A stretch of DNA of 64,000 nt, taken from contig CALRKB020000014.1 of the NCBI GenBank assembly GCA_943367755.1, positions 34,244 to 98,243 on the forward strand. Direction: 5' to 3'. The notes beneath the pieces are model-generated. The model was given only the letters and a program-made list of their open reading frames with translations, made no database searches and had not been told where the DNA came from. Shown in pieces: positions 42,124 through 51,394 of this stretch (the first letter of the stretch is position 1; the number at the start of each line of letters is the position of its first letter). A program made the translations under genes and the position numbers. The DNA comes from PCC-6802 sp943367755 (GTDB lineage Bacteria; Cyanobacteriota; Cyanobacteriia; Pseudanabaenales; Pseudanabaenaceae).

Positions 42124-42729
42124 ATGTTTGCAGTTCCGAGTCATTCACCCAAGTTAACAGCCATCGAATATTTCGCTTGGGAAGAGCAGCAATTATGTCG
42201 CCACGAATACATTAATGGCGAAGTCTATGCCATGAGTGGAGGAACTCAAAATCATAGCCGAATTGCTTTAAAGGTTGCAGCTTTACTAGATAATCACTTG
42301 TCTAATGGCAGTTGTCGGGTATTTAACTCTGATTGTAGAGTTAATCTTGTAGGCAGCAATGATTACACCTACCCTGATGCCAGTATTAGCTGCGATCATA
42401 GAGATAAAAACACAACGCAATATATTACCTATCCTTGCTTAATCGTTGAAGTTTTGTCAGAAAGTACAGAAGCTTACGATCGCGGCAATAAGTTTTTTCG
42501 CTATCGTAAGAATCCGCAATTGCAAGATTACGTATTGGTAAGTTCGCAGGAAATCGTGATCGATCTTTATCGTAAAAGCAGTGATGGACGGTGGGAAATC
42601 ATCAATTATCGAGCCGGAGATATAGTGGAATTGCAATCCGTGAATTTGAGCTTCCCCATCGAGCAAGTGTATCGCGGGATCGACTTTTCGGAAGTTGCCG
42701 TTGAATCTATCACACCTGAAAAATCATGA
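42124..42729 (+). CDS. Uma2-family (DUF820) endonuclease-like protein
   Basis: The 201-aa protein has the Uma2 layout: YFAWEEQQLCRHEYINGEVY near residue 15-34, then HSRIALKVAALLDNHL, CRVFNSDCRVNL, YPDASISCD and LIVEVLSESTEAYDRGNKF. The EVLS.ST...DR..K motif carries residues of the restriction-endonuclease-like fold (D...E.LS). Cyanobacteria carry dozens of these, function uncertain. RBS GGAGG precedes the ATG. The 3' end lies 16 bp before the helicase start. Confidence 0.88.
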   Translation: MFAVPSHSPKLTAIEYFAWEEQQLCRHEYINGEVYAMSGGTQNHSRIALKVAALLDNHLSNGSCRVFNSDCRVNLVGSNDYTYPDASISCDHRDKNTTQYITYPCLIVEVLSESTEAYDRGNKFFRYRKNPQLQDYVLVSSQEIVIDLYRKSSDGRWEIINYRAGDIVELQSVNLSFPIEQVYRGIDFSEVAVESITPEKS

Positions 42730-42745
42730 CAGTCGCCAAAAATCT

Positions 42746-44839
42746 ATGAGTAACCCGATTGCCATTCCCGCCGTTTCCGTCACCTACGCCCAGGATGGCA
42801 CCTCCACAAGCGCCAACGCCCTCGGAATGCGCCCGATGCAGGAACGCGCCTACCAAAAACGCGGCGAACAATATCTGCTGATCAAATCGCCCCCCGCCTC
42901 TGGCAAAAGTCGAGCACTGATGTTCATCGCCCTGGACAAACTGGAGAACCAGAAGCTCAAGCAAGCCATCATTGTCGTGCCAGAAAAGACGATCGGGGCT
43001 AGCTTCCATGATGAGCCATTGAGCCAGTTTGGCTTTTGGGCCGATTGGCAAGTCGAACCCAAGTGGAACCTCTGCGATGCACCAGGGGGAGACAATGGCG
43101 GCAAAGTAGATGCAGTGAAAAAATTCCTCGAAAGCGATGCCAAGGTGCTGGTCTGTACCCATGCTACCTTCCGCTTTGCAGTAGATAAGTTCGGCATCGA
43201 AGTCTTCGACGATCGCCTGATCGCCGTAGACGAATTTCATCACGTTTCTGCCAACCCAGATAACAAGCTCGGCGATCACATCCGTCAGCTCATGACCCGC
43301 GACAAAACCCATATCGTCGCCATGACTGGCTCCTACTTTCGTGGCGATGCCGAGGCAGTGCTGCACCCCGAAGACGAATCTAAATTCGACACCGTTACTT
43401 ACACCTACTACGAACAACTCAACGGCTACCAATACCTGAAGCAACTCGACATTGGCTACTACTTCTACGCGGGCAGCTACACCGACGAAATCATGCAGGT
43501 GCTCAACCCCAACGAAAAAACCATTCTGCACATTCCCAACGTCAACTCCCGCGAGAGCACCAAGGACAAGATTCGCGAGGTGGAGCACATCATCGAAGAA
43601 CTGGGCGAATGGCAGGGCACCGATCCTCAGACCGGGTTTCAACTCGTCAAAACCCCCGATGGCAAGATTCTCAAAATCGCCGATCTGGTAGATGATGATC
43701 CATCCAAGCGCGATAAGGTCGCCAACGCCCTCAAAGACTCCGCCCACAAGAACAACCGCGATCGCGTCGATATCATCATCGCCCTCGGCATGGCCAAAGA
43801 AGGATTTGACTGGATCTGGTGCGAACACGCCCTGACCATTGGCTACCGTTCCAGCCTGACGGAAATCATCCAAATCATCGGTCGCGCCACCCGCGATGCA
43901 CCGGGCAAAACCCGCGCCCGCTTCACCAACCTAATTGCCGAACCCGATGCCAGCGAAGCCGCCGTGACTGAGGCCGTCAACGACACCCTCAAAGCGATCG
44001 CCGCCAGCCTGCTGATGGAACAGGTACTCGCGCCGCGCTTCGAGTTCAAACCCAAGCGCCCCGACAATCAACCGACACCGGGCTTTGACTACGGCGAAGG
44101 CGGCTACGATCCGGGCAAGTGTAACGTGGGCGTTAATCCTGAAACGGGGCAAATCCAGCTAGAAATTAAGGGGTTAGCCGAACCCAAAAGCCCAGAAGCC
44201 GAGCGCATCTGCCGCGAAGACTTGACCGAACTGGTGACGGCTTTTGTCCAAGACAAGCCCACGATCGAACGGGGTCTATTCGATGAGGAACTGGTACCCG
44301 AAGAACTGACCCAGGTGCGGATGGGCAAAATCGTCAAAGAGAAATTCCCAAATTTAGACGAAGAAGATCAAGAAGCGGTGCGTCAACATGCGATCGCTGC
44401 ACTCACCCTTGTCCAACAGGCCAAGAAAACCATGAACGAAGCGGCTGGGGAATATGTCACAAATCCCAGTGCCACAAATCCCGGTGATGGCCAGGTAGCG
44501 AAAAACACCGCCCTAATTGATGGGGTACGGCAGTTTGCTCTCTCCGTCACAGAACTCGATATAGATTTGATCGATCGCATCAACCCCTTTGGCGAAGCCT
44601 ACGCCATCCTGGCTAAAACCATGAGCGAAGAACGACTAAGGCAGGTAGCGGAAGTGATTGCCGCCAAACGGGTCAACCTCACCGTGGAAGAAGCACGGGA
44701 ACTGGCAAAACGGGCACGGCGATTCAAACAGGAGAAAGGCAGACTGCCCTCCCTCACAGCGGTAGACCCCTGGGAGAAACGGATGGCAGAAGGGATTGCC
44801 TTCCTGCAACGGAAAGTGCAGGAGGAAAACGATGCCTAA
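42746..44839 (+). CDS. DEAD/DEAH-type superfamily 2 helicase
   Basis: The 697-aa protein has helicase motifs: I SPPASGKSRA near residue 47, II VDEFHH near 160 (DExH variant), III MTGSYF, and a second RecA-like domain with IIIALGMAKEGFDW and IIQIIGRATRDAPG (motif VI). There is no nuclease or specificity domain. ATG 42746 was chosen because conservation starts at MSNPI; a strong RBS is missing. It overlaps the GIY-YIG gene by 8 bp, which argues for tight coupling in a restriction or defence complex with the methyltransferase. Confidence 0.88.
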   Translation: MSNPIAIPAVSVTYAQDGTSTSANALGMRPMQERAYQKRGEQYLLIKSPPASGKSRALMFIALDKLENQKLKQAIIVVPEKTIGASFHDEPLSQFGFWADWQVEPKWNLCDAPGGDNGGKVDAVKKFLESDAKVLVCTHATFRFAVDKFGIEVFDDRLIAVDEFHHVSANPDNKLGDHIRQLMTRDKTHIVAMTGSYFRGDAEAVLHPEDESKFDTVTYTYYEQLNGYQYLKQLDIGYYFYAGSYTDEIMQVLNPNEKTILHIPNVNSRESTKDKIREVEHIIEELGEWQGTDPQTGFQLVKTPDGKILKIADLVDDDPSKRDKVANALKDSAHKNNRDRVDIIIALGMAKEGFDWIWCEHALTIGYRSSLTEIIQIIGRATRDAPGKTRARFTNLIAEPDASEAAVTEAVNDTLKAIAASLLMEQVLAPRFEFKPKRPDNQPTPGFDYGEGGYDPGKCNVGVNPETGQIQLEIKGLAEPKSPEAERICREDLTELVTAFVQDKPTIERGLFDEELVPEELTQVRMGKIVKEKFPNLDEEDQEAVRQHAIAALTLVQQAKKTMNEAAGEYVTNPSATNPGDGQVAKNTALIDGVRQFALSVTELDIDLIDRINPFGEAYAILAKTMSEERLRQVAEVIAAKRVNLTVEEARELAKRARRFKQEKGRLPSLTAVDPWEKRMAEGIAFLQRKVQEENDA

Positions 44840-46034
44840 GTACACGACCGACGACGATCTGGAATTACTCGCCGAATTGGGCGTGGACATTGCCCATGAA
44901 CCATCCGGACAACGCTCTGCTAGAGAAGAGCGGATCATCGCCGGTTTTGAGGAGATCGAGCGGTTTGTGGAGGAACAGGGCCGACTGCCCCAGCATGGGG
45001 AGGAGCGCGATATCTTCGAGCGGCTCTATGCGGTGCGGCTGGATCGCCTGCGGGACTCCGAGGAGTGTCGCGCCATCTTGAAACCACTAGACTCACGCGG
45101 ATTGCTAGATGCTGAAGCTGATACCAGCTTGACCACGGAAGAAGAAGATCTGACAGACGAATCGCTGCTGGCCTCTCTTGGCGTCGATGCGGACTCAGAG
45201 AATGACATCATCCAGCTTACGCATGTGCGATCGCGCCAGGAAATCAAAGCGGCAGAGGAAATCGCCCAGCGAACTCCCTGCGCGGACTTCGATCAATTCA
45301 AACCCATCTTCCAACAAGTGCAGCGAGACTTGGAGACGGGAGCACGGCAAACCCTGAAATATCAGGACAATGCGACCGTCAACCAAGGGGATCTGTTCGT
45401 TCTCGATGGGCAAAAGGTGATGGTGGTCGATATGGATGAACCGTTTATCAGCGACTATGGTCTGCGAAACTGCCGCCTGTGGGTCGTATATGACAATGGC
45501 ACCGAGAGCGACCCGCTGATGAGATCGTTCCAGCGGGCATTGAATAAAGACAAGACCAGCCGCCGCATCACCAATCCAGATTTCGGCCCACTTTTTGCGG
45601 ATACTGAAGCAGCAGACGACTTACCGACTGGCTACATTTACGTGCTCAGGAGCAAATCCGATCATCCCGTCGTTGCAGAGCATCGATCTGTCATTCACAA
45701 GATCGGCGTGACCGGAGGCGACGTGAAAAGCCGGATTGCCAACGCCAAGAAAGACCCGACCTATCTGCTAGCGGACGTGGAAATCGTCGCCACCTTCAAA
45801 CTGGCGAATATCAACCGGAAGGGACTGGAGGCACTCCTTCAGAAGTTTTTCGCCAGCGCTCAATTAGATTTGGAATTGCAGGATCGCTTCGGCACACCCG
45901 TAAAGCCGAGAGAGTGGTTCCTCGTTCCACTGGAGGTGATTGAGGCGGTGATTGAAAAAATCATGGAAGGAACCATCGATCAATTTCGATATGATCTGAG
46001 AACAGCCAGTCTCACGCGATTTAATGTCACCTAA
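44832..46034 (+). CDS. GIY-YIG nuclease-domain protein
   Basis: The start is ATG 44832 preceded by AGGAGG, 400 aa. The N-terminal half is acidic and helical. The C-terminal half carries a T5orf172/MUG113-type GIY-YIG domain: GYIYVLRS near residue 266 (GIY strand), HKIGVTGGDVKSRIANA near 290 (YIG strand and catalytic Arg), and a late Glu-containing helix KGLEALLQKFF. The likely role is DNA cleavage. Start and RBS lie inside the helicase gene, so both are translated together. The cassette lacks a separate specificity subunit, which the methyltransferase could provide. Confidence 0.88.
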   Translation: MPKYTTDDDLELLAELGVDIAHEPSGQRSAREERIIAGFEEIERFVEEQGRLPQHGEERDIFERLYAVRLDRLRDSEECRAILKPLDSRGLLDAEADTSLTTEEEDLTDESLLASLGVDADSENDIIQLTHVRSRQEIKAAEEIAQRTPCADFDQFKPIFQQVQRDLETGARQTLKYQDNATVNQGDLFVLDGQKVMVVDMDEPFISDYGLRNCRLWVVYDNGTESDPLMRSFQRALNKDKTSRRITNPDFGPLFADTEAADDLPTGYIYVLRSKSDHPVVAEHRSVIHKIGVTGGDVKSRIANAKKDPTYLLADVEIVATFKLANINRKGLEALLQKFFASAQLDLELQDRFGTPVKPREWFLVPLEVIEAVIEKIMEGTIDQFRYDLRTASLTRFNVT

Positions 46035-46047
46035 TGAATAATTTCTG

Positions 46048-47646
46048 ATGCTGCCAATCAATCACAGTCTGCGATCGCCCACCCAATCACTATTACTAAA
46101 CCAAGTGGTGGTGACAGCACATCAAATGCGATCGATCGAATCACTTATGTTTGAAGCGGGTATGCCCGTCGCCGCCTTGATGGAAAAAGTAGCAGGTCTG
46201 ATCGTGCAGCGATTAGAGCAGATTTATCCTGCCACCAACTACCCCAAGGTCGGTATTTTAGTAGGGCCAGGGCATAACGGCGGCGATGCCCTAGTCGTAG
46301 CCAGGGAGCTATGGCATCGCGGACGAGAAATTAGGGTTTACCTACCCCTCGAAAAACTTAAGGATTTGACAGCGGCACACTGGCAATATCTGCAAAACCT
46401 GGGAATTATGGGCGCAGCGCTTGCCGATCTGCAAACCTGCGATTTAATCGTCGATGGGTTATTTGGCTTTGGCTTGGAGCGATCGCTGACGGGAATAGTC
46501 GCCGATACGATTAATGCGATTAATCACTGGCAAATCCCCGTACTCAGTATCGATCTGCCATCAGGATTGCATACAGATTCGGGAGCGGCTCTCGGTACGG
46601 CGGTTAGAGCCACCCACACCCTCTGTCTGGGTTTGTGGAAGCGTGGTTTGCTAGCTGAAGCAGCAGCACCCTATACTGGCAAGCTAGAAAGGGTCGATTT
46701 CCATATTCCCAGCCAGTTCGTTACCGCAATTTTAGGCAGCCAGCACGATCTATGGCGTATCGATCCGGCTCTGGCACTAGCTCAGCTACCCCGTCAGCGT
46801 CCCGTAGATGTGCATAAATATCGCGTGGGGCACTTACTCTTGATTGCTGGTTCGCAGCGCTATGGTGGGGCGGCACTCCTAGCAGCTTTGGGTGCAAGAG
46901 CCAGTGGGGTGGGCATGTTATCAGTAGCAGTACCCCAGTCACTAAAGGATTTAGTTTTAGCGCAAGTGCCAGAGGCTCTGTTACTTGGTTGTCCTGAGAC
47001 CAGTACGGGTGCGATCGCGCAATTACCCCAGGATATCGACCTGGCAAAATACAATGCGATCGCCTGTGGGCCTGGATTATCCCTAGAAGCACAGGCAGTA
47101 GTCGAACAATTGCTTGGCGTTGCCTGTCCCCTGGTTCTGGATGCCGATGGACTCAATCTACTGGCACAGCTTGGTGTAGATCGTCTCGTGCAACGTCATC
47201 AAGCGGGTTACCCCACTTTACTTACTCCTCACTGGGGGGAGTTTTGTCGCCTATTTCCTCAATTCACCCAGAAATTTGACCAGAGTCGCGATCGCCTTAC
47301 TGCCGCCCAACTTGCTACCACCGAAACCGGTGCGATCGTACTGCTGAAGGGAGCAAGGACTACGATTAGTTGTTTAACCGCAGCCACATTAAACGTAGCC
47401 GCACAACCTGAATCATGCCAAACCTGGATTAATCCTGAGAGCAGCCCATCCTTAGCTAGGGGAGGAAGTGGCGATGTCTTGACCGGCCTAATTGGTGGTC
47501 TCTGGGCACAAGGTTTATCAGGCCATAACGCCGCGATCGCTGCTGTGGCCTGGCAATCTCAAGCTGCCATGCAGCTAGCCAAAGAGCGCACTGATATGGG
47601 CGTCGATCCCGTTACGCTAGCGCAAAACCTGATTTCGGTTTTGTGA
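46048..47646 (+). CDS. Bifunctional NAD(P)HX epimerase/dehydratase
   Basis: The 532-aa protein combines the YjeF_N epimerase (residues about 20-230; GPGHNGGDALVVARELWHRG) with the ATP/ADP-dependent carbohydrate-kinase-like dehydratase (about 250-532; LVLDADGLNLLA, TPHWGEF, ARGGSGDVLTGLIGGL). It repairs hydrated NAD(P)H. The N-terminus is somewhat longer than the first conserved strand; no better start is apparent. It follows the GIY-YIG gene by 13 bp, yet belongs to core metabolism. Confidence 0.93.
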   Translation: MLPINHSLRSPTQSLLLNQVVVTAHQMRSIESLMFEAGMPVAALMEKVAGLIVQRLEQIYPATNYPKVGILVGPGHNGGDALVVARELWHRGREIRVYLPLEKLKDLTAAHWQYLQNLGIMGAALADLQTCDLIVDGLFGFGLERSLTGIVADTINAINHWQIPVLSIDLPSGLHTDSGAALGTAVRATHTLCLGLWKRGLLAEAAAPYTGKLERVDFHIPSQFVTAILGSQHDLWRIDPALALAQLPRQRPVDVHKYRVGHLLLIAGSQRYGGAALLAALGARASGVGMLSVAVPQSLKDLVLAQVPEALLLGCPETSTGAIAQLPQDIDLAKYNAIACGPGLSLEAQAVVEQLLGVACPLVLDADGLNLLAQLGVDRLVQRHQAGYPTLLTPHWGEFCRLFPQFTQKFDQSRDRLTAAQLATTETGAIVLLKGARTTISCLTAATLNVAAQPESCQTWINPESSPSLARGGSGDVLTGLIGGLWAQGLSGHNAAIAAVAWQSQAAMQLAKERTDMGVDPVTLAQNLISVL

Positions 47647-47738
47647 TGTTGCCTATTACTAGGGGTTGGGTTATATTTAGCTATGCGAAAGCATAATTTC
47701 GAGATTTTGTCCGATTAGGCAACAAGGAGGTGATGCCC

Positions 47739-47813
47739 ATGCAAGAAGACAGTAGTACATGCATGAGTCATCAAGTTGCGGTAACCACTCTGTGTGCTGG
47801 GGCTGTTCTCTAA
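47739..47813 (+). CDS. 24-aa mini-ORF with near-perfect extended Shine-Dalgarno
   Basis: ATG 47739 opens 24 codons (MQEDSSTCMSHQVAVTTLCA and GAVL) and a TAA. AAGGAGGTGAT (47724-47734) precedes it, matching eleven consecutive bases of the expected complement of the 16S rRNA 3' end. The stop lies in a small hairpin (CTGTT/AACAG). It may be a leader peptide for the Crp/Fnr gene 280 bp downstream, or a stand-alone small protein. No family is recognised. Confidence 0.5.
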   Translation: MQEDSSTCMSHQVAVTTLCAGAVL

Positions 47814-47827
47814 ACAGTCTTAACTAT

Positions 47828-47967
47828 AATCCAGGCTTTTTGCTTGGATTGAGCGACTAGCTAGGGGTTCCTCCCAGCAGTTTGGTTGCAACTTGAAGAC
47901 CCGCTAGACCGCTCCCCCAGATGTGTGATGAGTCTGATTGAGATTCTCTGCGCAACTAGGGGAGCGG
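47828..47967 (+). ncRNA. Candidate structured RNA or leader upstream of the Crp/Fnr gene
   Basis: Three stems are visible: AATCCAGGC/GCTTGGATT (47828-47836 with 47842-47850, loop of five T), GCTAGGGG against TCCCAGC (near 47861-47879), and CCGCTCCCC/GGGGAGCGG (47909-47917 with 47959-47967), a perfect 9-bp stem around a 41-nt loop. The region is gene-free and has no long frame. It could be a 5' leader, a free small RNA such as a 6S-like RNA, or an attenuator controlled by the mini-ORF. The RNA class is not recognised. Confidence 0.4.
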
Positions 47968-48091
47968 ATAGTTTTAGGGGAAGTAAATTTTGTTGGCTTT
48001 GTAAAGTTTTACAATAACCTGACATAGTTTTACTCACTTAGAAACGCCAAGGGTCAGCAAGTAAAATATAGTTAATTTCCCTAAACTTTCC

Positions 48092-48775
48092 ATGCAAACT
48101 GAACTATTCAGTGAGACTTTCCCTCTATTCGAAGCTGCGGATGATGAAACGCTGGAGTGGCTGCTCTCTGTTGCCGTTGAGGATGACTACCCTGCCGATC
48201 GCTTAGTATTACCAGAAGATGCGTGGGGCAATGCGGTCTACTTTATTCTCTCTGGGTGGGTTAAAATTCGCTATCTACGCGATCGCAAACCAATTGTCCT
48301 GGATATCTTGGGACGGGGTGATTTTTTCGGGGAAATGGCGATTCTAGATGAGTCGCCGCGCGATCTTGAAGTTGTGGCATGCACTACCGTACGCCTTTTG
48401 AGTGTCCCCGCTCAGCGTTTCATTCAATTTCTATTCAAGGATTCTCAATTACACCACCGCATGCTGCAACTGACAGTAAAGCGTTTGCGGCAAAATAATC
48501 TGCGCTTGCAACTACTTCAGGAAACCCCAACTGTGAGGATCGCCAATATTCTCATAAATCTAGCTGAGAACTATGGCAACACTACGGATGTTGGGCTGGA
48601 GATATTTAACTTTCCCATTGAGGATATTGCTGATTTAGCAAATGTTGATGAGATAGAGACAGCTAAGGTGATGGAAAAGCTGCACGAAAAAGGATGGTTG
48701 CAAATCGATGTCAAAGATCGAGTCATTAATTTGCCAAACCCCAAGCAGATCGTGCAGTTAGTTGGAGGACGATAG
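48092..48775 (+). CDS. Crp/Fnr-family transcriptional regulator
   Basis: The 227-aa protein has a cyclic-nucleotide-binding domain (AVYFILSGWVKIRYL, FGEMAILDESPRDLEVVA near residues 85-105) and a C-terminal Crp-type HTH (IEDIADLANVDEIETAKVME followed by KLHEKGWL). In the phosphate-binding loop the usual Arg-Ala/Ser is present as RDL, so the cAMP response is uncertain. It has no CxxC cluster for Fe-S, so not an FNR oxygen sensor. A 445-bp leader with structured RNA potential lies upstream. Confidence 0.88.
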   Translation: MQTELFSETFPLFEAADDETLEWLLSVAVEDDYPADRLVLPEDAWGNAVYFILSGWVKIRYLRDRKPIVLDILGRGDFFGEMAILDESPRDLEVVACTTVRLLSVPAQRFIQFLFKDSQLHHRMLQLTVKRLRQNNLRLQLLQETPTVRIANILINLAENYGNTTDVGLEIFNFPIEDIADLANVDEIETAKVMEKLHEKGWLQIDVKDRVINLPNPKQIVQLVGGR

Positions 48776-48820
48776 TTGGTAATATCTGATTGGGTGATAT
48801 GTTAACAAATGATTTTTGAT

Positions 48821-51091
48821 TCAAGCCGTAACGATATTGCGATAAATGGCTACGGGAACTCGCTTATACGCAGGTGTACCACATCGCGGATCGATCTTGG
48901 CGGCGAAAATCACATTAACCTCAGGATAAAACATCAAAGCTGCGCCTTTTCTAATCGCACCGTAGATAATCTCTACATTCTCTAGCTGGCCTGCATCTCC
49001 GCGTACTGTAACGCGTTGATGCTCTTGCCAACCCACACCTTCGACATCATCCTGATTCATAAGAATACAATTGCGATGTGGCATGCCGCGATAATAGTCC
49101 TCTTGCTTGTAAACCACGGTATTGTGCTGTGAATAGCTGCGACCAGTGCCAAGTGAGATCGCGATACCCTGAGTGGAACTCGGTAAGCCAAAGTCCAATA
49201 ATGAGGGTAGGCTTAGCTGTGGAATCGGCGTAGCAAACATGATTGCTTTACCTGATGGCGTGGAGAATTGTGGTGTGTGGAAGATCCTCCCGTCAATTGT
49301 GAATTCGGCATGAGTTTCGTCGATTTCACCGATCTTTTCGTAGCCAGGAATTGTTTGAGCAATCAACTGGCGAACATATTTGGTATTCTGAAGTTCGCGC
49401 CAATTTACAGGCGAGCTGCCATGGATACGATGCGCAATTTCTGTTAAGAATTCGACCTCAGAGATTAAATCTACTTCAGATCGTTGATTAAGGTGAGATT
49501 CTCCCTCATCGTTCAGGCGCACAAAATTATTACCTGACTCAGTAGTTGTTTTGTGAGGATTCTCAAAGCGGGCCAATACAGGAATGATGATCGTATTCTG
49601 CTTCGCTAATCCGTGAAAATGTCCCAAGTTAGGTTTAGTTGACACATAGATTATCGTCTCAATATTTGCCAAAGCTCGCCGAGCTTGAGTAGAGTCTGGA
49701 TTAGCAGCATAGAGGTTACCGCCCAAACACAACAGCGTATCGATTTTACCTGCATCCGCTGCTTCGATCGCAGCACGAGTATCATAACCAGGTACACGGC
49801 TGAGCGATCGCTGTAATAGCTTTTCTAAAGCCAGCCGGATTTCTTCCTTCAGCCGGATCGTTACTCCCATCGAACCGAAGCCCTGCACATTAGAATGTCC
49901 GCGTATGGGCATCGTACCCGCACCTGCCTTGCCAGCATTACCCGTGATCAGGGCAGTATTAGCAATGCTAAAGATATTGTCTACCCCATTGGCATGTTGC
50001 GTCACTCCCATCGCCCAGGCAAACACGACTCGCTCTGAGGTGCCGATTATGTGGGCGGCAGCGGCGATCGCCTCACGATCGATGCCGCAGGTATGCTCTA
50101 TTACCTCCCAACTCGTGGTTTCAGCCTGTTGGAGAATTTCCTCCCATCCTTCGGTATATTGTTGCAGATAGTTGCGATCGACTAAGTTTTGCTCTAGCAA
50201 TGACTTCTGAATACCGACGAATAGAGCGACGTCGCTACCAGGGATGAGCTGGAGATAGAGTGAAGCGATATCGGAACCTTTGAGCAGAGATGTGAGCGGG
50301 TAAGCGGGAGAAGCAAACTTTACCAATCCCACTTCCATCAGCGGATTAACGACGACGATCTTGCCACCGCGATCGCGCAGTTTAATCAGTTCATTCATCA
50401 AACGTGGATGATTGGCAGGGGCATTGGAACCGATCAGCACGACGCAATCTGACTGCTTGAGGTCAGCTAAGCTCACCATCGAAGTGCCGGAGCCAAACAT
50501 CTGTTTGAGTCCCACAGTCGAAGCGGCATGACAGAGATCGGAGCAGTCTGCGAGGTTATTGGAACCTAAGGCGCGCATCATTAGTTGCAGTAGATAGGCG
50601 GCTTCATTGGAGGAGCGACCCGAACTGTAGGAGGCAACTCGTTCAGGAGGTTTGCGGAATGCCTCGGTGACGAGTTGATAAACTTCATCCCAACTAATTC
50701 TCTCGTAGTGGGACGATCCGGCTCTCAGAATGGCGGGGAAGCTGAGTCTGCCAAGTCGATCGGCTTCCTGTGAGTTTAGCTGTTGGAGATCGGTGATGGT
50801 GCGATCGGCAAACAGGCGCTCTGTCACTGGCTCCATCAATTCCGAGGTGATCGCTTCTACACTTTTGGCACACCGTTGCAGTGTCTCTTCATCCTCATTC
50901 CTAAATCCACCCTTTTGGCCACCAGTCCCCCAGGCACAGGAGAGGCAAGCACTTTTATGTGCGAGGGTTTTCCACAGCAGCATCCCTTGCGGCGTGAGGG
51001 TTTTCTCTGCCCAATAAGCGATCGCGGGCATACCGCCACCCACTTCTGGCGGGCGATTTTGTCCAGATGCTTGCTTATCCTGGTCAGACAT
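48821..51091 (-). CDS. FdhF/YdeP-family molybdopterin oxidoreductase
   Basis: The start is ATG 51091 with CAGGAG upstream, 756 aa. Early residues KSACLSCAWGTGGQKGGF are the hallmark of the YdeP branch of bis-MGD enzymes. Also visible: SYSSGRSSNEAAYLLQL, a molybdopterin-domain IGSNAPANHPRLM, GHSNVQGFGSMG and a C-terminal molybdopterin-binding beta barrel (SLGTGRSYSQHNT). In E. coli the homolog supports acid resistance. The substrate is unknown. The gene is convergent with the Crp/Fnr gene. Confidence 0.9.
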   Translation of the reverse strand: MSDQDKQASGQNRPPEVGGGMPAIAYWAEKTLTPQGMLLWKTLAHKSACLSCAWGTGGQKGGFRNEDEETLQRCAKSVEAITSELMEPVTERLFADRTITDLQQLNSQEADRLGRLSFPAILRAGSSHYERISWDEVYQLVTEAFRKPPERVASYSSGRSSNEAAYLLQLMMRALGSNNLADCSDLCHAASTVGLKQMFGSGTSMVSLADLKQSDCVVLIGSNAPANHPRLMNELIKLRDRGGKIVVVNPLMEVGLVKFASPAYPLTSLLKGSDIASLYLQLIPGSDVALFVGIQKSLLEQNLVDRNYLQQYTEGWEEILQQAETTSWEVIEHTCGIDREAIAAAAHIIGTSERVVFAWAMGVTQHANGVDNIFSIANTALITGNAGKAGAGTMPIRGHSNVQGFGSMGVTIRLKEEIRLALEKLLQRSLSRVPGYDTRAAIEAADAGKIDTLLCLGGNLYAANPDSTQARRALANIETIIYVSTKPNLGHFHGLAKQNTIIIPVLARFENPHKTTTESGNNFVRLNDEGESHLNQRSEVDLISEVEFLTEIAHRIHGSSPVNWRELQNTKYVRQLIAQTIPGYEKIGEIDETHAEFTIDGRIFHTPQFSTPSGKAIMFATPIPQLSLPSLLDFGLPSSTQGIAISLGTGRSYSQHNTVVYKQEDYYRGMPHRNCILMNQDDVEGVGWQEHQRVTVRGDAGQLENVEIIYGAIRKGAALMFYPEVNVIFAAKIDPRCGTPAYKRVPVAIYRNIVTA

Positions 51092-51148
51092 AGGTTTTCT
51101 CCTGAGTGCCTTGCTTTGTAACATAAATATAGCAATCCTGGAGCATTT

Positions 51149-51394
51149 ATGACTTGCCCTGTAACTTATGCCGATCTATTCGCCAAGTATCAGCCTAAGG
51201 CGATCGATACTGAAGAGGAAAATGATGCGGCGATCGCCATAGCTGAGGAACTAGATTATCGACTAAATAGGACGGTAGGGGAAGATGCTTTATTAAAACT
51301 ATTGGCGATCTTGATAGAGAAGTTTGAGGATGAGCATTATCCAATTCCAGAAGGAACCCCTCATTCGATGCTGAGGCACTTAAATAGAGGCTAG
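51149..51394 (+). CDS. Truncated HigA-like antitoxin N-domain
   Basis: The 81-aa product YADLFAKYQPKAIDTEEEND is followed by LAILIEKFEDEHYPIPEGTP and HSMLRHLNRG. This is the N-terminal part of the cyanobacterial HigA-type antitoxin, which normally continues with an HTH (helix after HLMEARGL). Here the stop comes right after HLNRG, so the DNA-binding half is missing. No HigB toxin is intact nearby. It is divergent from the molybdoenzyme gene and may still be translated, but is probably a decaying gene. Confidence 0.6.
   Translation: MTCPVTYADLFAKYQPKAIDTEEENDAAIAIAEELDYRLNRTVGEDALLKLLAILIEKFEDEHYPIPEGTPHSMLRHLNRG

Noticed and set aside
42710..43873. 387-codon open frame on the minus strand opposite the helicase gene
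   Set aside because: It is the antisense shadow of the helicase gene with C-rich codons; no RBS, and the translation has no recognisable domain whereas the plus strand shows all helicase motifs.
47724..47734. A fragment of 16S rRNA
   Set aside because: The sequence is the complement of the 16S 3' end (a Shine-Dalgarno), not the rRNA itself, and no other rRNA sequence is nearby.
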